From Massospora cicadina (lineage: Eukaryota; Entomophthoromycota; Entomophthoromycetes; Entomophthorales; Entomophthoraceae): a DNA stretch of 64,000 bases. The stretch covers positions 1-64,000 of the forward strand of contig JAKSZP010012123.1 of assembly GCA_022478985.1 (NCBI GenBank), in the 5' to 3' direction. Shown here piece after piece: positions 1 through 11,699 of this stretch. Below the pieces are notes generated by a model. It did no database searches, was not told the origin of the DNA, and saw only the letters and a list, made by a program, of their open reading frames with translations. A program made the position numbers and the translations under genes. The first letter of the stretch is position 1; each line of letters starts with the position of its first letter.

Positions 1-505
1 TATCAAGGGTTGAAGGGAATTTAAAGGTAAGTCAGAATACATGGTATAGTCCAAATTTGGAAATATGTAAATTCAACCTATTAAAGCTAAGAAAACTCAA
101 TTCATTTTGGTTGAACAACAGTTGGGGAGTTGGTGTTAGGCAAGACATACCCGAGGGGTAACAGTTTAATTTATTTTAAATGATCCCATTTTACGAAAAT
201 TATTGCATCATGGGGCCCTCACCACGCCTATAAAAGGGGTTGGTCCCCGCTTAAATGTTGGTTTTGAACTAGACGAGATAAGGCAGTGATGGACCTTGGA
301 AGAGCTCCCTTGATTCTGCTGATAAGTTGGAATATTCCAACTCCCTAAACTTGAACTATTCAGATGAGTTTTTGTAATACTTAGAGAATAATTGCCCCAA
401 TTCAACGGATTCCACTACAGATTGGCCAGGATCTTTTGGCCGAGTTTACAATAATCTTCATCCATAACACTCTTCTCACAATATTGGACTTGCAGTTGTC
501 CAACA
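1..505 (-). repeat. A1 3' LTR, partial
   Basis: Collinear with the complete LTR at 5647-6350, including the shared CAAGACATACCCG segment and the terminal GTCCAACA. The left part is outside the window. It contains TATAAAAGGGG at 229-239 on the plus strand, that is, antisense to the element. Confidence 0.9.
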
Positions 506-518
506 TTACCCCCTTTAA
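506..518 (-). promoter_or_regulatory. A1 polypurine tract
   Basis: On the minus strand TTAAAGGGGGTAA lies directly before the LTR start TGTTGGAC, the expected plus-strand primer position. A3 has the equivalent TTGAGGGGGATAA. Confidence 0.8.
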
Positions 519-519
519 G

Positions 520-1740
520 AGCGTTAGGGGGGGAGTAAAGGCATAAAAACTGGCCATGAACCCAGTTGATGGTGACTTCAGAAACAAGGATTTAATGGAG
601 TATTCATCCCCTCGCTTATATGTGACTACTAATGGTCCCTCCCATATATTTCCGATCTTTCTCACTCCTGGAAGTGATTCTATTGGGGTAATATAGTACC
701 AAGTTGGATATTTGGAAGGATGAAAGAGGAGCTCAGCCCTCATTGGCAGATTGACCTTCTTTAGTAACAGTCTTTGCTAAGTTAGTCATAGCCTCTGCTT
801 GTAGTTGGATGATGTGCTGGGCCAACTTTTTCATGACTTGTTCAGGGTCAGTCCTGTCAGAGAAAATAACTTTGGCTAATTAAGCTGGCACCCCAGGTTC
901 TCGCCCATACAACACATGGAAAGGAGACATTTGAGGATGCAATGGTAACTAGTATGATAGGTCATGAGCGCACTGGGTAAGTAGAGGTCCCAGTGGAGAG
1001 GGTCTGAACTGGCCATTTTTTAAAGTATAGAGACCAGGGTCCCATTAGCTCTTTCTACAGCATCATTGGTGGATGTATTATAGGGGGCCAAGAAAACTTT
1101 ATGTCCCCATGGAGGTGGCTAGAAGCTTTACCACTTGGGAAGTGAAGTTTTTAATTGTCACAAAGGAGGACCTAAGGACAACTGTGCCGTGTGAAGATAT
1201 ATTGATGCAAGAAAATAGCCGTGGCTTTTGCAGTCTGAGCGGGGAGAGCCACAGCTTCAACCTATTTAGTGAAATGATCTATTCCAACCAATATATATTG
1301 ATTGCCCACTGTAGTCAGAGGGAGTGTACCTACCACATTAAACTTATGGCGTGGAATGGTTGTTGGGGTGTCGTAGGTTGGTACTGATTATGGTACTTGA
1401 AGCTGGATTGTTTTGCAGGAAAGATAGCATCCAGGACCTCAGCTATAGTATCCATGATGCCCTCCCAATAATACCGCTCTTTAACTCACTCATAGGTTTT
1501 TGGACTCCACCATGGTCCATGATAGTGTGAGACTCCATAATCACGGGTAATCACTCAGATGGCTGGAGATAGGGCAAACAGTTTGCTACTACTTTCTTTT
1601 ATAACTTCCTGCTCTCCACCTTGATGTTGCAGGAGTGCCGTGCTAACATCTTTTGTAATGGCTCATCTTCATCATCCCACACCTCAGGATTCATGAGGAG
1701 GTCATGCAACCTCTCTTCTTCGCTATTATCAAGGTGTATA
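520..1740 (-). pseudogene. A1 integrase remnant
   Basis: Degraded integrase in several frames. The C-terminal part (402-743) contains IWEGPLVVTYKRGDEYS, matching the A3 integrase tail. The core holds TNDAVERANGT near 1045-1080, so the catalytic Glu is still present here although A3 and A4 have lost it. The YGREPG motif at about 895-910 keeps a CGA codon (901-903) that is TGA in A3 and A4. The zinc-binding region lies near 1440-1500. Stops and frameshifts make it non-functional. Confidence 0.8.
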
Positions 1741-3060
1741 ACAGGCTGCCGTGTCAACCCATCAACTTTCATATGAAGCGTTCCAGATCAATTCTCAATG
1801 GTCATATTGTAGTGCTGGAGCTTTAGAGCCAGTGAGCCAACTGCCCAGTGGGGTCCTTCATATTTTGTAACCACTTTAAGGATGCGTGGTCAGTAATCAC
1901 TTTAAAGGACGTCACATATAAAAAAGGGCAATATTATTGTCAGTGAGCAAGATGGCAAGGCACTCCTTTTAGTGACGCTGTAGTTGCGCTCAGCTTTTTA
2001 GATTATCTTACTGAAATAAGACACATGATGATCGACTCCATTTTCATCCAGCTGAGCTAAGATCGCTTCAACAGCGTATTCAGATGCATTTATGAATAAC
2101 ATGAAAAGCTTGACGTAGCCAGGATGACGGATTATGGGCCTTTTTGCAATAGTGCCTTCAGGGTCTCAAATGCGGCCTTTTGTTCAGCACCCCAATAGAA
2201 GGGGGTGTCCTTAGCCAAGAGACGTATGATGGGTTCACTAAGTTGGGAAAGCTTGATAATAAACTGATGATAATACCCCATCATGCCCAAGAATAGCTGA
2301 ATGTCACAAAGGGTTTTGGGAGCGGGCATATTAGATATTGCTTTGACTTTATCTTGTAAATGTTGTATCCCATCTTGTGAGATGGAGTGCCCAAGGAAAT
2401 CCAGCTTCTTCTGGAAAAAAGTACATTTAGAGGTCTTCAGCTTTATGTTGGCTGCCCACAAGTGGTAAATCCTCCTTTAGGTGTGTAAGATGCTCACTGA
2501 ACGTTTTGAAGAAGATGGTGATTTCATCGAGGTAGAAAATCACACACCTCAGCTTTAGATCCTGGAGAATGTAAAAATTGCCTGCTGAAAAGTAGCAGGT
2601 GCATCACATAACCCCTGAGTCAGCTGAGTGTGTTGAAACAAACCCTCACTGCAGATAAGGGCGCACTTCTACTGATCCTTTGGATAAAGATCCATCTTCC
2701 AATACCCGCTAGCTAAGTCCATGGTGGAAGACTTTAGACCCAGAGAGTTGAGCCAGAGCGTCATCAATGCGGAGGATAGTGTAGCTGTCCTTCTTGGTGA
2801 GGTTGTTCAGTTTGTGGTAGTCCATAACTACCCAATGACCTCCATTTTTCTTCTTTATTAATAGTAGTGGGAATGACCAAGGGCTTTGGGAAGGCACCAA
2901 AAACCCAGCGTCCAGTAGCTGTTTTTCTCTCCGTCCGCATCTGTGCTCCTCGACTTTGGATTTACATTGGGGTTTGGAGTGGATAGGGCAAGAATCCCCA
3001 ACGTCAATAGTATGAGTCCAACCTTTCATGTGCCCATAATCAGTGTCATAGGTAGAGAAG
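1741..3060 (-). pseudogene. A1 reverse transcriptase and RNase H remnant
   Basis: The RT fingers are seen at 2709-3029 (GGHWVVMDYHKLNNLTKKDS), the thumb at 2132-2461 (FLGMMGYYHQF), and RNase H between about 1750 and 2130. The catalytic YLDD reads YLDE at about 2520-2545, so the second catalytic Asp is replaced by Glu. Breaks occur between 2461 and 2709. Family: Ty3/gypsy pol; this copy cannot be active. Confidence 0.85.
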
Positions 3061-3410
3061 ATGTCGCTGTAGGCCTCAAGCAGGGTGTGGACTTTATCCA
3101 GATCAGCTGGGGCTAATTCATTGGAGATATGAACAAAAGGTAGGGTACTTAAGGATTAGTTAGCGAGTAAGCCCATATCCACCATAGATCCAATACAGTG
3201 AGCTTGTTTTATTTCCTCAAAGGGAATCAACATACCTCTTTCGATCTCCTGATGCTTTTTTACAAGCATATCCTTTTTGGTGACATTTCCTAGCATAAAG
3301 TTAATAGGTCATTCATAGGCTAGATCTAGCAAGCTCAGCAAAAATATGCTCTCCAAAGGACTAACTCCATCAATGCTAGTTAGGTGCAATAGATAGTTGT
3401 GGGTGATTTG

Positions 3411-3950
3411 TTAAGTAATTTTAGTAGCAACTACCCGTTGTTCACCCACTTTAGTTACTACCTCTTCCAAAGCATATAAAGGGATACCCTTAAGGGCGTT
3501 CACTGATGGAGGCAAAATTTTTTGTATACGCTCTGCTGTGGTGTAATTTAAGGATAAGGTGGAAGAGGGGAACTCAAAGGTGCAAGCATACTCCTTTTTA
3601 TTAAGCTCATCATTTGTCAAAATCAGGGGAACCTCATAGTTAAGCAGCGAGAGATAACCCTGCTTCAAGTTAATAACCCCATCATATTCAAGCATGAACT
3701 GGGTACCAGTGAGTAGATTATAGGATTTGTTAGCCAAAGCTAATTCAGGGGTGAGAGGAGAAGTTTCCCAGATCGGATTGGTAAAGATGAGTAAATCCAA
3801 TGGTGCAAGTGTTGTTTGGCCCCGCAGTTCCAAACTCTTGGATATAGTCGAGGTCAGGGGCCAACTTAATTTTTATTCATAAGTTTGGAAGACACAACGT
3901 TCACAGGGGACCCAGTGTCAGTAATAGCCTTAACCTGCACTCCATTAACA
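3411..3950 (-). pseudogene. A1 protease and protease-RT linker remnant
   Basis: Minus-strand frame 3411-3833 matches the segment after the protease in A2 and A3 (for example LTGTQFMLEYDGVINLKQGY). Just upstream, 3897-3935 encodes AITDTGSPVNVVSS, an aspartic protease active site with the D-T-G triad intact. The two parts are in different frames, so a frameshift separates them. Confidence 0.8.
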
Positions 3951-3959
3951 ATGACGTAC

Positions 3960-5600
3960 ACTCTAAAGTTCCACCAAAATTGGGAGGAAGGGAGTGGACC
4001 TCCTTCAGCTGAAGAGTAGAAGCAAGGCGTTTGGCAGTTTCAGGAAAATTATCCCATATAGACTGCAGTGTATACACGCTCTGAGTAGGCCGGATCATTA
4101 TGGCAATGAGCTGTTCAGCATCACTAGCGGTATCAATAAACTACAGGCCTCTCAACACCTGATAAAGATATGTTTGGAGTTGTATCCTAGCCACATCCAC
4201 TCTTTCTGGGTTTAATTGGTCGGGCACCTCCACTTCACCTGGGGCTCTTAAAACATAATGACCAGCATCTTCGCCACCCCCTTCAGAATATTCATCAGAG
4301 GGGTTATCAATGCATGTTAGGGAGCCCATAGGAGTGAGGTAGGTTGAGGCTTTCCCTTATGGGATGGTAGGTCCTGTTTTTGCTCCTCCGCCTTTATTAA
4401 CATTAGGGGGAGGCATTGATATTTTTACGGCTTGATTCTCAACCTTTAACGTATGGGGTTTGGGCTGCCTCATGGAGATGGGTTTCAGACTAGAGGTAGC
4501 TAGATGAGAGGTCAAGGGAGAAAGCGTCATGGATGCGGATGCCTTAACTACACCAGCTTTGAGTTGATCAGTGGCAGTAAGCTTTTGTGAAACAGGCAGT
4601 TTAGCCTTTTTGACCTGGTCATTTAACCCATTGTTAGTGGGGGCGAGTGGCACCTGAGTGAGGGGTTTAAGATTAAAATGCAGGATTTTAAACCGCTTGA
4701 GAAGGCTGTTCTGAAGAAAAAGATGGGCAAGGCAAAGGGACAACTGCTTCCTCAACTGATCTTTTGCGCTGAAGATTAAGGGGAGCACTGCCCCATCACA
4801 TCCATTATTCTTGGGCTATCCTCACATGTTGGAGGAGCATCATGTTGCTGAAGCTTAGCGGAAACAGGGTCATAGAGGGAATAGCCATTGAAGTGGCTGG
4901 AGTTGCTAAAGTAGATTCTCTCCTTGTAGCTTTATGCATAAGGTCAATTTTAAGGAAATCAGCCACTTCTATCAGAACCTCTTTGATACCCCGTACTGTT
5001 TAGAAAGGCGCTCTTGACTGAAGAGATATACATTGCTAAATGGGGACGAGACGCAAAGGCAACCATGATAGCAGCAATGGCATCATCTAGAGGTAGTAAT
5101 TTAGCAAGCAACAGAGGTTATGCTTGAATTTAGAATCGTTCCACAAAGAGGAGATCAATTCTCCCTCATGTAGGTTAAAAAGAAAAAAAATCCTGTTTCT
5201 GTCTATTTAACCTCTTCAAGGTGCCAAAATTTGTCAATAAGCGCTTGTTTCACCACTTCCCAGTTGTTAAGATTGGTCATAGTGGTAACCATGATCTCTT
5301 GTGTTATACAACTCAAACAGGGGAGAATAAAATTATGTTTTGCTGGCCAGTAGCTCCTTTCCATAGCAGATTCATATACAAAGAGGAAGGATGCAATACT
5401 GCCCTCGCTTGGGATTAACTATTCCCTGAAAAGGGGGTTTGTGGATGGTGGAAGCAGCTCCATAAAGGCCTTGAGAGAGGTACATCTTGAGATTTTTGAG
5501 TCGGAACATGGCACTAGCTAGCTGAAGTTCTATTGCAGTGATCCTAGACTCAGCTGAAGAGGGAAGGTTGTGAAGGGAATTTTTTCCGCCAAGCTTTTTT
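3960..5600 (-). pseudogene. A1 gag remnant
   Basis: Frames at 4357-4788, 4141-4329 and 3901-4098 correspond to the long Pro/Lys-rich Gag C-terminus and the junction to protease. The acidic motif CIDNPSDE followed by a Gly/Glu-rich stretch and YVLRAPGEVEVPDQL is shared with A2 and A3. The capsid-like part lies at about 4900-5400 in broken frames. I see no CCHC zinc knuckle in any family A Gag, which is notable for a gypsy-type element but could reflect decay. Confidence 0.65.
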
Positions 5601-5628
5601 AGAAGTTTATTGTGGTGTATAGGCTGCC

Positions 5629-5646
5629 CCTGTAGTGAGCACCACT
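5629..5646 (-). promoter_or_regulatory. A1 primer-binding site
   Basis: Reading the minus strand just inside the 5' LTR gives A-GTGGTGCTCACTACAGGG. The core TGGTGCTCACTAC (5632-5644) begins with TGG, as expected for pairing with a tRNA 3' CCA end. The same site occurs in A2, B3 and D. Confidence 0.75.
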
Positions 5647-6350
5647 TGTTGGACTTTAGAATAGGATACTCTCATTTGGTGCATTAAAGCCTAAACTCCA
5701 ACAAAGAGGAGATTAAACCACTTATTTTAATAAATTAAACAGACACCAAAAAATAAAAAGTTGAAGGTTTTTATAGTTTATTAAGTGTCACAGGATTAAG
5801 GAAAAAACAAACCCTCTCAATATCTGACCATTCAGTATTTAAACTGTATAGAGGGTCAAAGGGAATTCAATGGTAAGTTAGAACAGCTTGGTATGGTCCA
5901 AATTAGGAAATATGTAAACTCAACCTATCAATGCTTGGAAAACTCAATTCATTTTGGTTGAACAATGGATGGGGAGTTGGTTTTAGGCAAGACATACCCG
6001 TGGGGTAATGATCTAATATATTTTAACCAATCCCCTTTTGCGAAATTATTGCAGCTTAGGGCCCCCACCACGCCTGTAAAATGGGTTGGTACCCACTTGA
6101 GTGTTGGTTTTTAACTAGATGTGATATGGCAGGGAGGGACCTTGTAAAAGCTCAATTGATTTTGCCGATGATTGGAATATTCCAACTCCCTAAACTTGAA
6201 CTATTCGGCTGAGTATCTGTAATATCTAGCATATTATTGCCCCGATTCAATAAATTCTACCACAAAATTGGCCAGGGTCTTTTGGCCATTTTGCAATCGT
6301 TTTCTTCTATAACGCTTTTCTCACAATATCAGACTTGCAATTGTCCAACA
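5647..6350 (-). repeat. A1 5' LTR
   Basis: 704 bp, bounded by the perfect inverted ends TGTTGGAC and GTCCAACA. The plus strand shows a CCTGTAAAATGGG relic at the position where the 3' LTR has antisense TATAAAAGGGG. Confidence 0.9.
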
Positions 6351-6992
6351 CTGGTACTAATCCTCAGAGGTGAACTGCATAGATTTAGCTATAATGTTCG
6401 ATATTCACGTTTATATATATTAAATTAGATATACTTTTGATAACTAGTGCTAAAAAAGATATACAATTGATAATAGTATGGAGACTATTATCTGTAGCTG
6501 AATATAAATAAACCAGGCCGTTAGGTAATCCAACACTAAACTTGTAATGCTCCACTTGATGCTAATTATACTGACAAATAGAGTTCTCCCTCTTTCAGTG
6601 GAACTAAATTTAGCTCCAGATTCAGAGATTCTCAGCCTTGGTTCCCATCACGCTGAGTCAGAGGAGATCAGCTTTGAAGGTTTTCTTCTCTTCTAAGGAT
6701 ATCTGATCCTTACTTTTTATCACAAAAAAGTCTTATTAATGTATTAAAACAATAATAAACTGAAGATGAATAGAACTTAGAACTGATATTGATCTAATTT
6801 ATTGGTATAAAACCTAGTGAATTATAGTGAAATTTGGTACCCAACTCCTCAGTTGGCGCCTGAGTAATAAAACTGAAGCCGTTGCCATTGAATTTCTCTT
6901 AAAAGACTCTTCCTGAGATGGACTTCTCCATCAGGCTAAGGATTCCTCCGTTGGGCATCTTAAAACCTAAAATAAAAAAGAGCAAAAAACGT
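6351..6992 (-). repeat. B1 3' LTR, left segment
   Basis: Diverged family B LTR sequence between A1 and A2. It aligns with 31600-32250 and 40000-40650, for example GTTGCCATTGAAT followed by GGACTTCTCCATCAGGCTAAGGATTC and then AAAACGT where A2 enters. The remainder continues at 13556. Confidence 0.75.
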
Positions 6993-7732
6993 TGTTGAAC
7001 AATTACAAGTCTGCTATTTTAGTAAGAGTGATTCAGGTTTCAAAATAAGTAACATTGGCCATAAAACCCTGATAGATCCTTGGTGGAACCATACAAACTG
7101 AACACTATTTCCCCACAATTATTCTGCCAAATTGCCCTATGGCTAATAGCAGGGTATTACAAAATCTGCAGAAATATTGAGGGAAGTTGTTCTAAGGTCC
7201 TCTCCATCCCCTCGCTAACTTAGTCCAAACAACTACACCATGACCACACCCCTTTTATAGCCTTGGATGGGGTTACATCAGGTGAAGATATTTTACCAAC
7301 TTCTGATTGCTAAATATATTAAGTCCTTTTTTATGGGCTCATCTTACTGGATGTCAACTTACCATCTGCCCTCACAATGAAGTGAGGCGAGTTTAAAGGG
7401 ATCCAATAGGTCAACAACCATATTACCTAATTTGGATGCGCCTAGCTTAATATGCTTTCTCGTCTGACTCATTTCAAGATTCAATACAATTTAAAAGCTA
7501 AGCAGTTTAATATCAAGAGGGTTCGCTTATTAACACCCTTGCCAACACCAATAAGAGCCTATAAAAATCAATTTTATTATTATCAACTTTTCAATTATTT
7601 TCTATCTAAGTGGTCAAATCACCCAAAAAAATTATTCATTTCAGCAGTAAAGAGCGTAGCATCTCCTACAAAACATTGCTGAATTTCAGGGCGCAAAACA
7701 CCAGTGAGCATCAAATACACTGAAATCCAACA
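6993..7732 (+). repeat. A2 5' LTR
   Basis: Starts TGTTGAAC and ends TCCAACA. Collinear with 12812-13550. CCCCTTTTATA at 7249-7259 is TATAAAAGGGG on the opposite strand, again antisense to the element. Confidence 0.92.
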
Positions 7733-7734
7733 AG

Positions 7735-7752
7735 TGGTGCTCACTACAGGGG
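7735..7752 (+). promoter_or_regulatory. A2 primer-binding site
   Basis: TGGTGCTCACTACAGGGG begins two bases inside the 5' LTR. The 18-base length and initial TGG fit priming by the 3' end of a tRNA; the T-stem/acceptor layout would be CCTGT-AGTGAGC-A-CCA. Confidence 0.8.
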
Positions 7753-7779
7753 GTAATACACCACAATCATTACAAAATG

Positions 7780-9120
7780 GAGGGTGTAAAGTATATAATC
7801 CTAAAAACCTCCCCGCAGCTTCCAATCCCTGGATAGATGCTTTAGCCCAGCAGCTAGCCAGCGCACTATCTCGGCTTAGAACACTTGAACAGCGCGTTTA
7901 CCAAGCCTCTCATGAGGCTGCGCCCATAATCTCCAAACCCCCTTTCTGAGACAAATTTACCCCAGGTGAGGTAACATTGCTTCGTTTCTCTTTGTCTATG
8001 AGGTGATGATGGAAGGGACAACCAATTTCCAAAAACTAAAGCATATCCTCCCCTGCCTCAGCCGCTCCACCCAAGAAGTGATGCTACCTTATATGACCAC
8101 CCTTAAAGCTTGGGCAGAGGTAAAAACGCTCTCATTGAGGAATTTGGAACCACGCAGAGCTTGCGTAGGAAGAAACAGGCTTTATGTGCCTAAGTCTACT
8201 GTTGGGGAAATCAGTTGCCAACTTTGTTGACCGTTTTTACAGTGCAGCCCAGCCTCTCCTGCTCATCAAAATGCTACACCTTGATGACGCTGTTGCTGCT
8301 ATCCTAACTGGTTTAGCTTCTCAACCCTCTTTAGCACGGCTTATCATTTCTGTCAAGCACCATTTTTAGGTATATCCGCGACATAAAAGAGGCTCTATTA
8401 GAGGTTGTAAATTTACATATTGCTGAGACTGCTCAAGGGTCTGAGTTGCACCCTCAAGTATTAACTATTGAGGAACTACCAACCATATTAACAGAGGGTT
8501 TCCATGATGACCATCTCAAAACCTGTTCCTTTGGCGCAACTCAAAACAGATATACCCTCTCCACATGAGTTTAGCCTAAGGGCTCCATCTATGACAGGCA
8601 GCGGTCCTCTCCATCAACTGTGCCAAAAGGGCGCCCTGTACATTATGTTGACCATGTGTCTCGGGTCACACCCTCTTTTGAGAGGCTTCCTGCCACAGCT
8701 CAGTTGTCACGCCTCTCTAATGCAGTCTGTATCCCCTCCCGCCTTATGCAACTTAAAACCTGCCTCTATGGGGCAACCCAATCCAGTTAACAAAAAGCTT
8801 ATGCCAAAGGCCTTTAAGCTAAAACACCTGCTCCATGATCAAAGTGGTAGCAGACTTTCCACCAGTCATCCCCTGCCCTAAGTTGGTCAAGAAAACCAAG
8901 GATATCAATTAAAGATTACTGACCTGCAAAAGTTCACCCTCTCACCTAATTCCCCTATGAGGTGAAAAGATAACCCCTCTGATGATTAATATGAAGGGGG
9001 TGGTGAAGACGCGGGCTATTATGTCCTATGGGCTCCAATGGAAGTGCAGATATTGGATATGTTGAGGCTTAAAAGAATAAATATGGCTATGATACCATGA
9101 CGAAGCTATCTCCAACAGTT
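7780..9120 (+). pseudogene. A2 gag remnant
   Basis: Frames at 7704-7949, 8003-8230, 8184-8369 and 8504-8881 together match the A3 Gag. LGKSVANFVDRFYSAAQPLL and LHLDDAVAAILTGLASQPSL correspond to the capsid-like retrotransposon Gag region. It is followed by a Pro/Ser-rich tail and the acidic motif NPSDD near 8970-8985. Multiple frameshifts; no zinc knuckle seen. Confidence 0.75.
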
Positions 9121-9121
9121 A

Positions 9122-10300
9122 TTGAGGCGTTCAGAGGTGATTGATACCGCCAGTGATACTGAACTACTTATTTGTTCAGTGATAGTATCAACCCAAAAGG
9201 CTCATACCCTTCAATCTATTAAAGATAAACATCCTGCGATAGCCCAACGCCTTGCCTCCTTTCTCCGTTTGAAGGAGGTTCTTGCCATCTCCCTACTTTT
9301 GGTAGCACTATAACCAAGGTAGAGGTTGTCATCAATAAAATGCGAGTTATAGCCATCCTTAGAATGGGTGCTTTAGTGAACGTAGTCTCTTCAAGGCTCA
9401 TCAATAAAGTTAAGTTGGCGCCTAACCTGAACTATTCACAAGAGTTTGGAACTGCGGAGTCCAACAACACGCGAGCTATTGGAGCCTACTCTTCTCTACC
9501 TATACATATTGGGAAAGCTCCTCCTGTATGCCCCCGCTGTGGCATTGGAAAATAATGCATACGACTTGCTCATTGTCACACAATTAATGATTGATTATGA
9601 CGGAATTATCAACATGAAACAGGGATCTCTTTCCCTTCTAAATTACGAAGTTCCCCTAGTCTTCAACAACGATGAGCCTAAGAAGAAGGAATACACATGC
9701 ATAGTTGAGTACCCTTCTTCCGCTCTCACTCTTAAATATACCACATTGGGCAGAAACACAAAAAAGCTGCCTGACTCAGTGGATGCTGCAGAGGGCCTTC
9801 CATTGTATGCTTCAGAGGAGGTAGTAGTCAAAGCGGGTGAACAAAAGGTGATAGACACCAAGCTTACTATTAAAATCCCCCAAAACTTCCTCCTTCACTT
9901 AACAAGTATTTATGGAATAAGTCCTTTGGAACCTCAGATGTTGCTGAGTATCATAGACCCTGATTACCGGCGACCCATCACTATTATGTTGAGAAATCTT
10001 AATAACAAGGTTTGGTCGTATAGAAGCATCAAGAGGTTGGAAATCCCTGCTAATTCTAATTGAGGACATCCAACAAGTCCATTATATTGGGTCTATGTTA
10101 GATCTGGGACTACCTATGGACCAATTGATATGCGCTTTGCCCCACGTTCAGATTTCTGAGGATCTAACCAGCCGCCAAGCTTAATAAAGTTAATTCTTTA
10201 CTGGAGTCTTATAGTGACAAATTCTCCAAATCTGATACTGATTATGGACATATGAAGTGTTGGACTCATAACATTGATGTTGGTGATGCTTTGCCAATTT
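9122..10300 (+). pseudogene. A2 protease region remnant
   Basis: Frame 9446-10063 (205 aa) is the longest piece and matches the segment between protease and RT in A1 and A3 (for example MKQGSLSLLNYEVPLVFNND). Upstream, 9340-9400 encodes VRVIAILRMGALVNVVSS where A1 has DTGSPVNVVSS. The catalytic Asp-Thr-Gly has become Arg-Met-Gly, so the protease is dead by substitution as well as by frameshift. Confidence 0.8.
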
Positions 10301-11690
10301 GATTCGAGCCTTATCAGAAATCTAAGGTCGAGGAGCTCCAAATGAGGATGGAGCTGAAACAGTTGCTGGATGTGGGATGCTGGTGCCTTTTTAAAGTCCT
10401 TGGTCGTCCCCTCTTCTACTGATAAAAAGAAAAATGGAGGTCATCGGTTAGTTATGGACTACCACAAATTGTACAACCTCACAAAGAAGGATAGCTATCC
10501 TCTCCCCCACATTGATGACGACCTAGCTCAACTCTCTAGCTCTAACTACTTTTCCGCTGTGGACTTGGCTAGCAGTTATTGGCAAATGGACCTTTCCCTC
10601 AAAGACCACGAGAAATGTGCTCTTAATTGTAGTGAAGGTCTCTTTCAACCTACCTGACTACCATAAGGGTTGTGCAACACGCCCGCTACTTTCCTGCAAG
10701 CAAATGATCATATCTTTTTTTTTACTAGATGGTCAAATGATCATATCTTGAAGAGCTTAAATTAAGCTGCGTCATTATCTATCTTGATGATATCACGGTG
10801 TTTTCCAAACCTTTAATGAGCATCTTATCAACTTGAAAGAAGTGTTATAAAGCATGCAGGATTCTAACATTAAATTAAAGCCATCAAAATGTAAGTTCTA
10901 CCAAAAAAGCTGGATTTACTTGACACGACATCTCTCAAGATGTAATTACAGCTTTACATGATAAGGTTGCAGCTATATCCAAGATGCCAGCTCCCAAAAC
11001 TTCCGCGACATCCAGCTATTCTTGGGCATGATTGGTTATTATCATCAATTAATCCCCAAGTTCGCCCAGCTTAGTGAGACTCTTGTCCGCCTCTTGGCTA
11101 AAAACACTTCATTTCATTGGGGTGCGGAACAAAAAGCCGCGTTTGAGACCCTGAATAAGTTATTGCAACAATGGACAATCCTCTACCACCCTGACTATGG
11201 TAAGCCCTTTATTCTGTTCATGGATGCCTTTGATTACGCCATTGGAGCCATCTTGCTCAGCTGGACGAGAATGGGGTCAATCATCCTGTTTTCTACTACA
11301 GCAAGATGCTATCAAAAGCTGAACGCAACTACACCGTCACTGAGAATAAGTGCCTTGCTGTCCTTCTCGCTGTGAAAGACTACCACCCCTTTTTATATGG
11401 GATTTCCTTAAAGTGATTACTGACCATGCATACTAGAATTGGTTGAAGAATATGAAGGACCCCATGGGACGGTTGGGTTGTTGGGCTTTAAAGCTCCAGC
11501 ATTATGATATGGAAATTGAGCATTGGGCAGGAACTAGCCATATGAGTATTGATGGGTTGATGCGGCTGCCTGTCCTATACCTTGACAATAGCAGAGCAGA
11601 GAGGTTTCATGACCTCCTCATGACTCCTTACGCGTGGGCTGTTGAAGATGAACCAGTACAGAAGATGCTAGCTAGGTACTCCTGAAATGC
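10301..11690 (+). pseudogene. A2 reverse transcriptase and RNase H remnant
   Basis: RT motif A reads FSAVDLASSYWQMDLS (10370-10657), and the catalytic motif YLDDITV is intact at about 10780-10800. The thumb is FRDIQLFLGMIGYYHQLIPK near 11010-11060. RNase H follows at 11160-11685, with FMDAFDYAIGA in place of the usual TDASDYAIGA and SIDGLMRLPVLYLD at the end. A stop follows FQPT at 10657, and a 33-bp insertion at 10716-10748 disrupts the palm. Confidence 0.85.
10701..10748 (-). mobile_element. Micro-insertion 1: 10-nt core plus A8, with 15-bp target duplication
   Basis: CAAATGATCATATCT occurs at 10701-10715 and again at 10734-10748. Between them is TTTTTTTTACTAGATGGT, which on the minus strand is ACCATCTAGTAAAAAAAA. 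The same RT segment in A3 (about 22220-22260) has no insertion, so the ancestral target is known. The core matches the 3' part of the inserts at 44828-44851 and 49044-49070. Confidence 0.8.
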
Positions 11691-11699
11691 CAAAGTGGA

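Larger units (their letters stand above)
1..6350 (-). mobile_element. Ty3/gypsy LTR retrotransposon A1 (cut by window edge)
   Basis: A minus-strand LTR retrotransposon running off the left edge. Order in element direction (right to left): 5' LTR, primer-binding site, gag, protease, reverse transcriptase, RNase H, integrase, polypurine tract, 3' LTR. Protease upstream of RT and integrase last is the Ty3/gypsy order. The coding part is broken into many short frames, so the copy is dead. The right flank begins CTGGT; the matching left duplication would lie outside the window. The right-flanking sequence aligns with the start of family B LTRs, so A1 appears to sit inside the LTR of B1. Confidence 0.9.
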
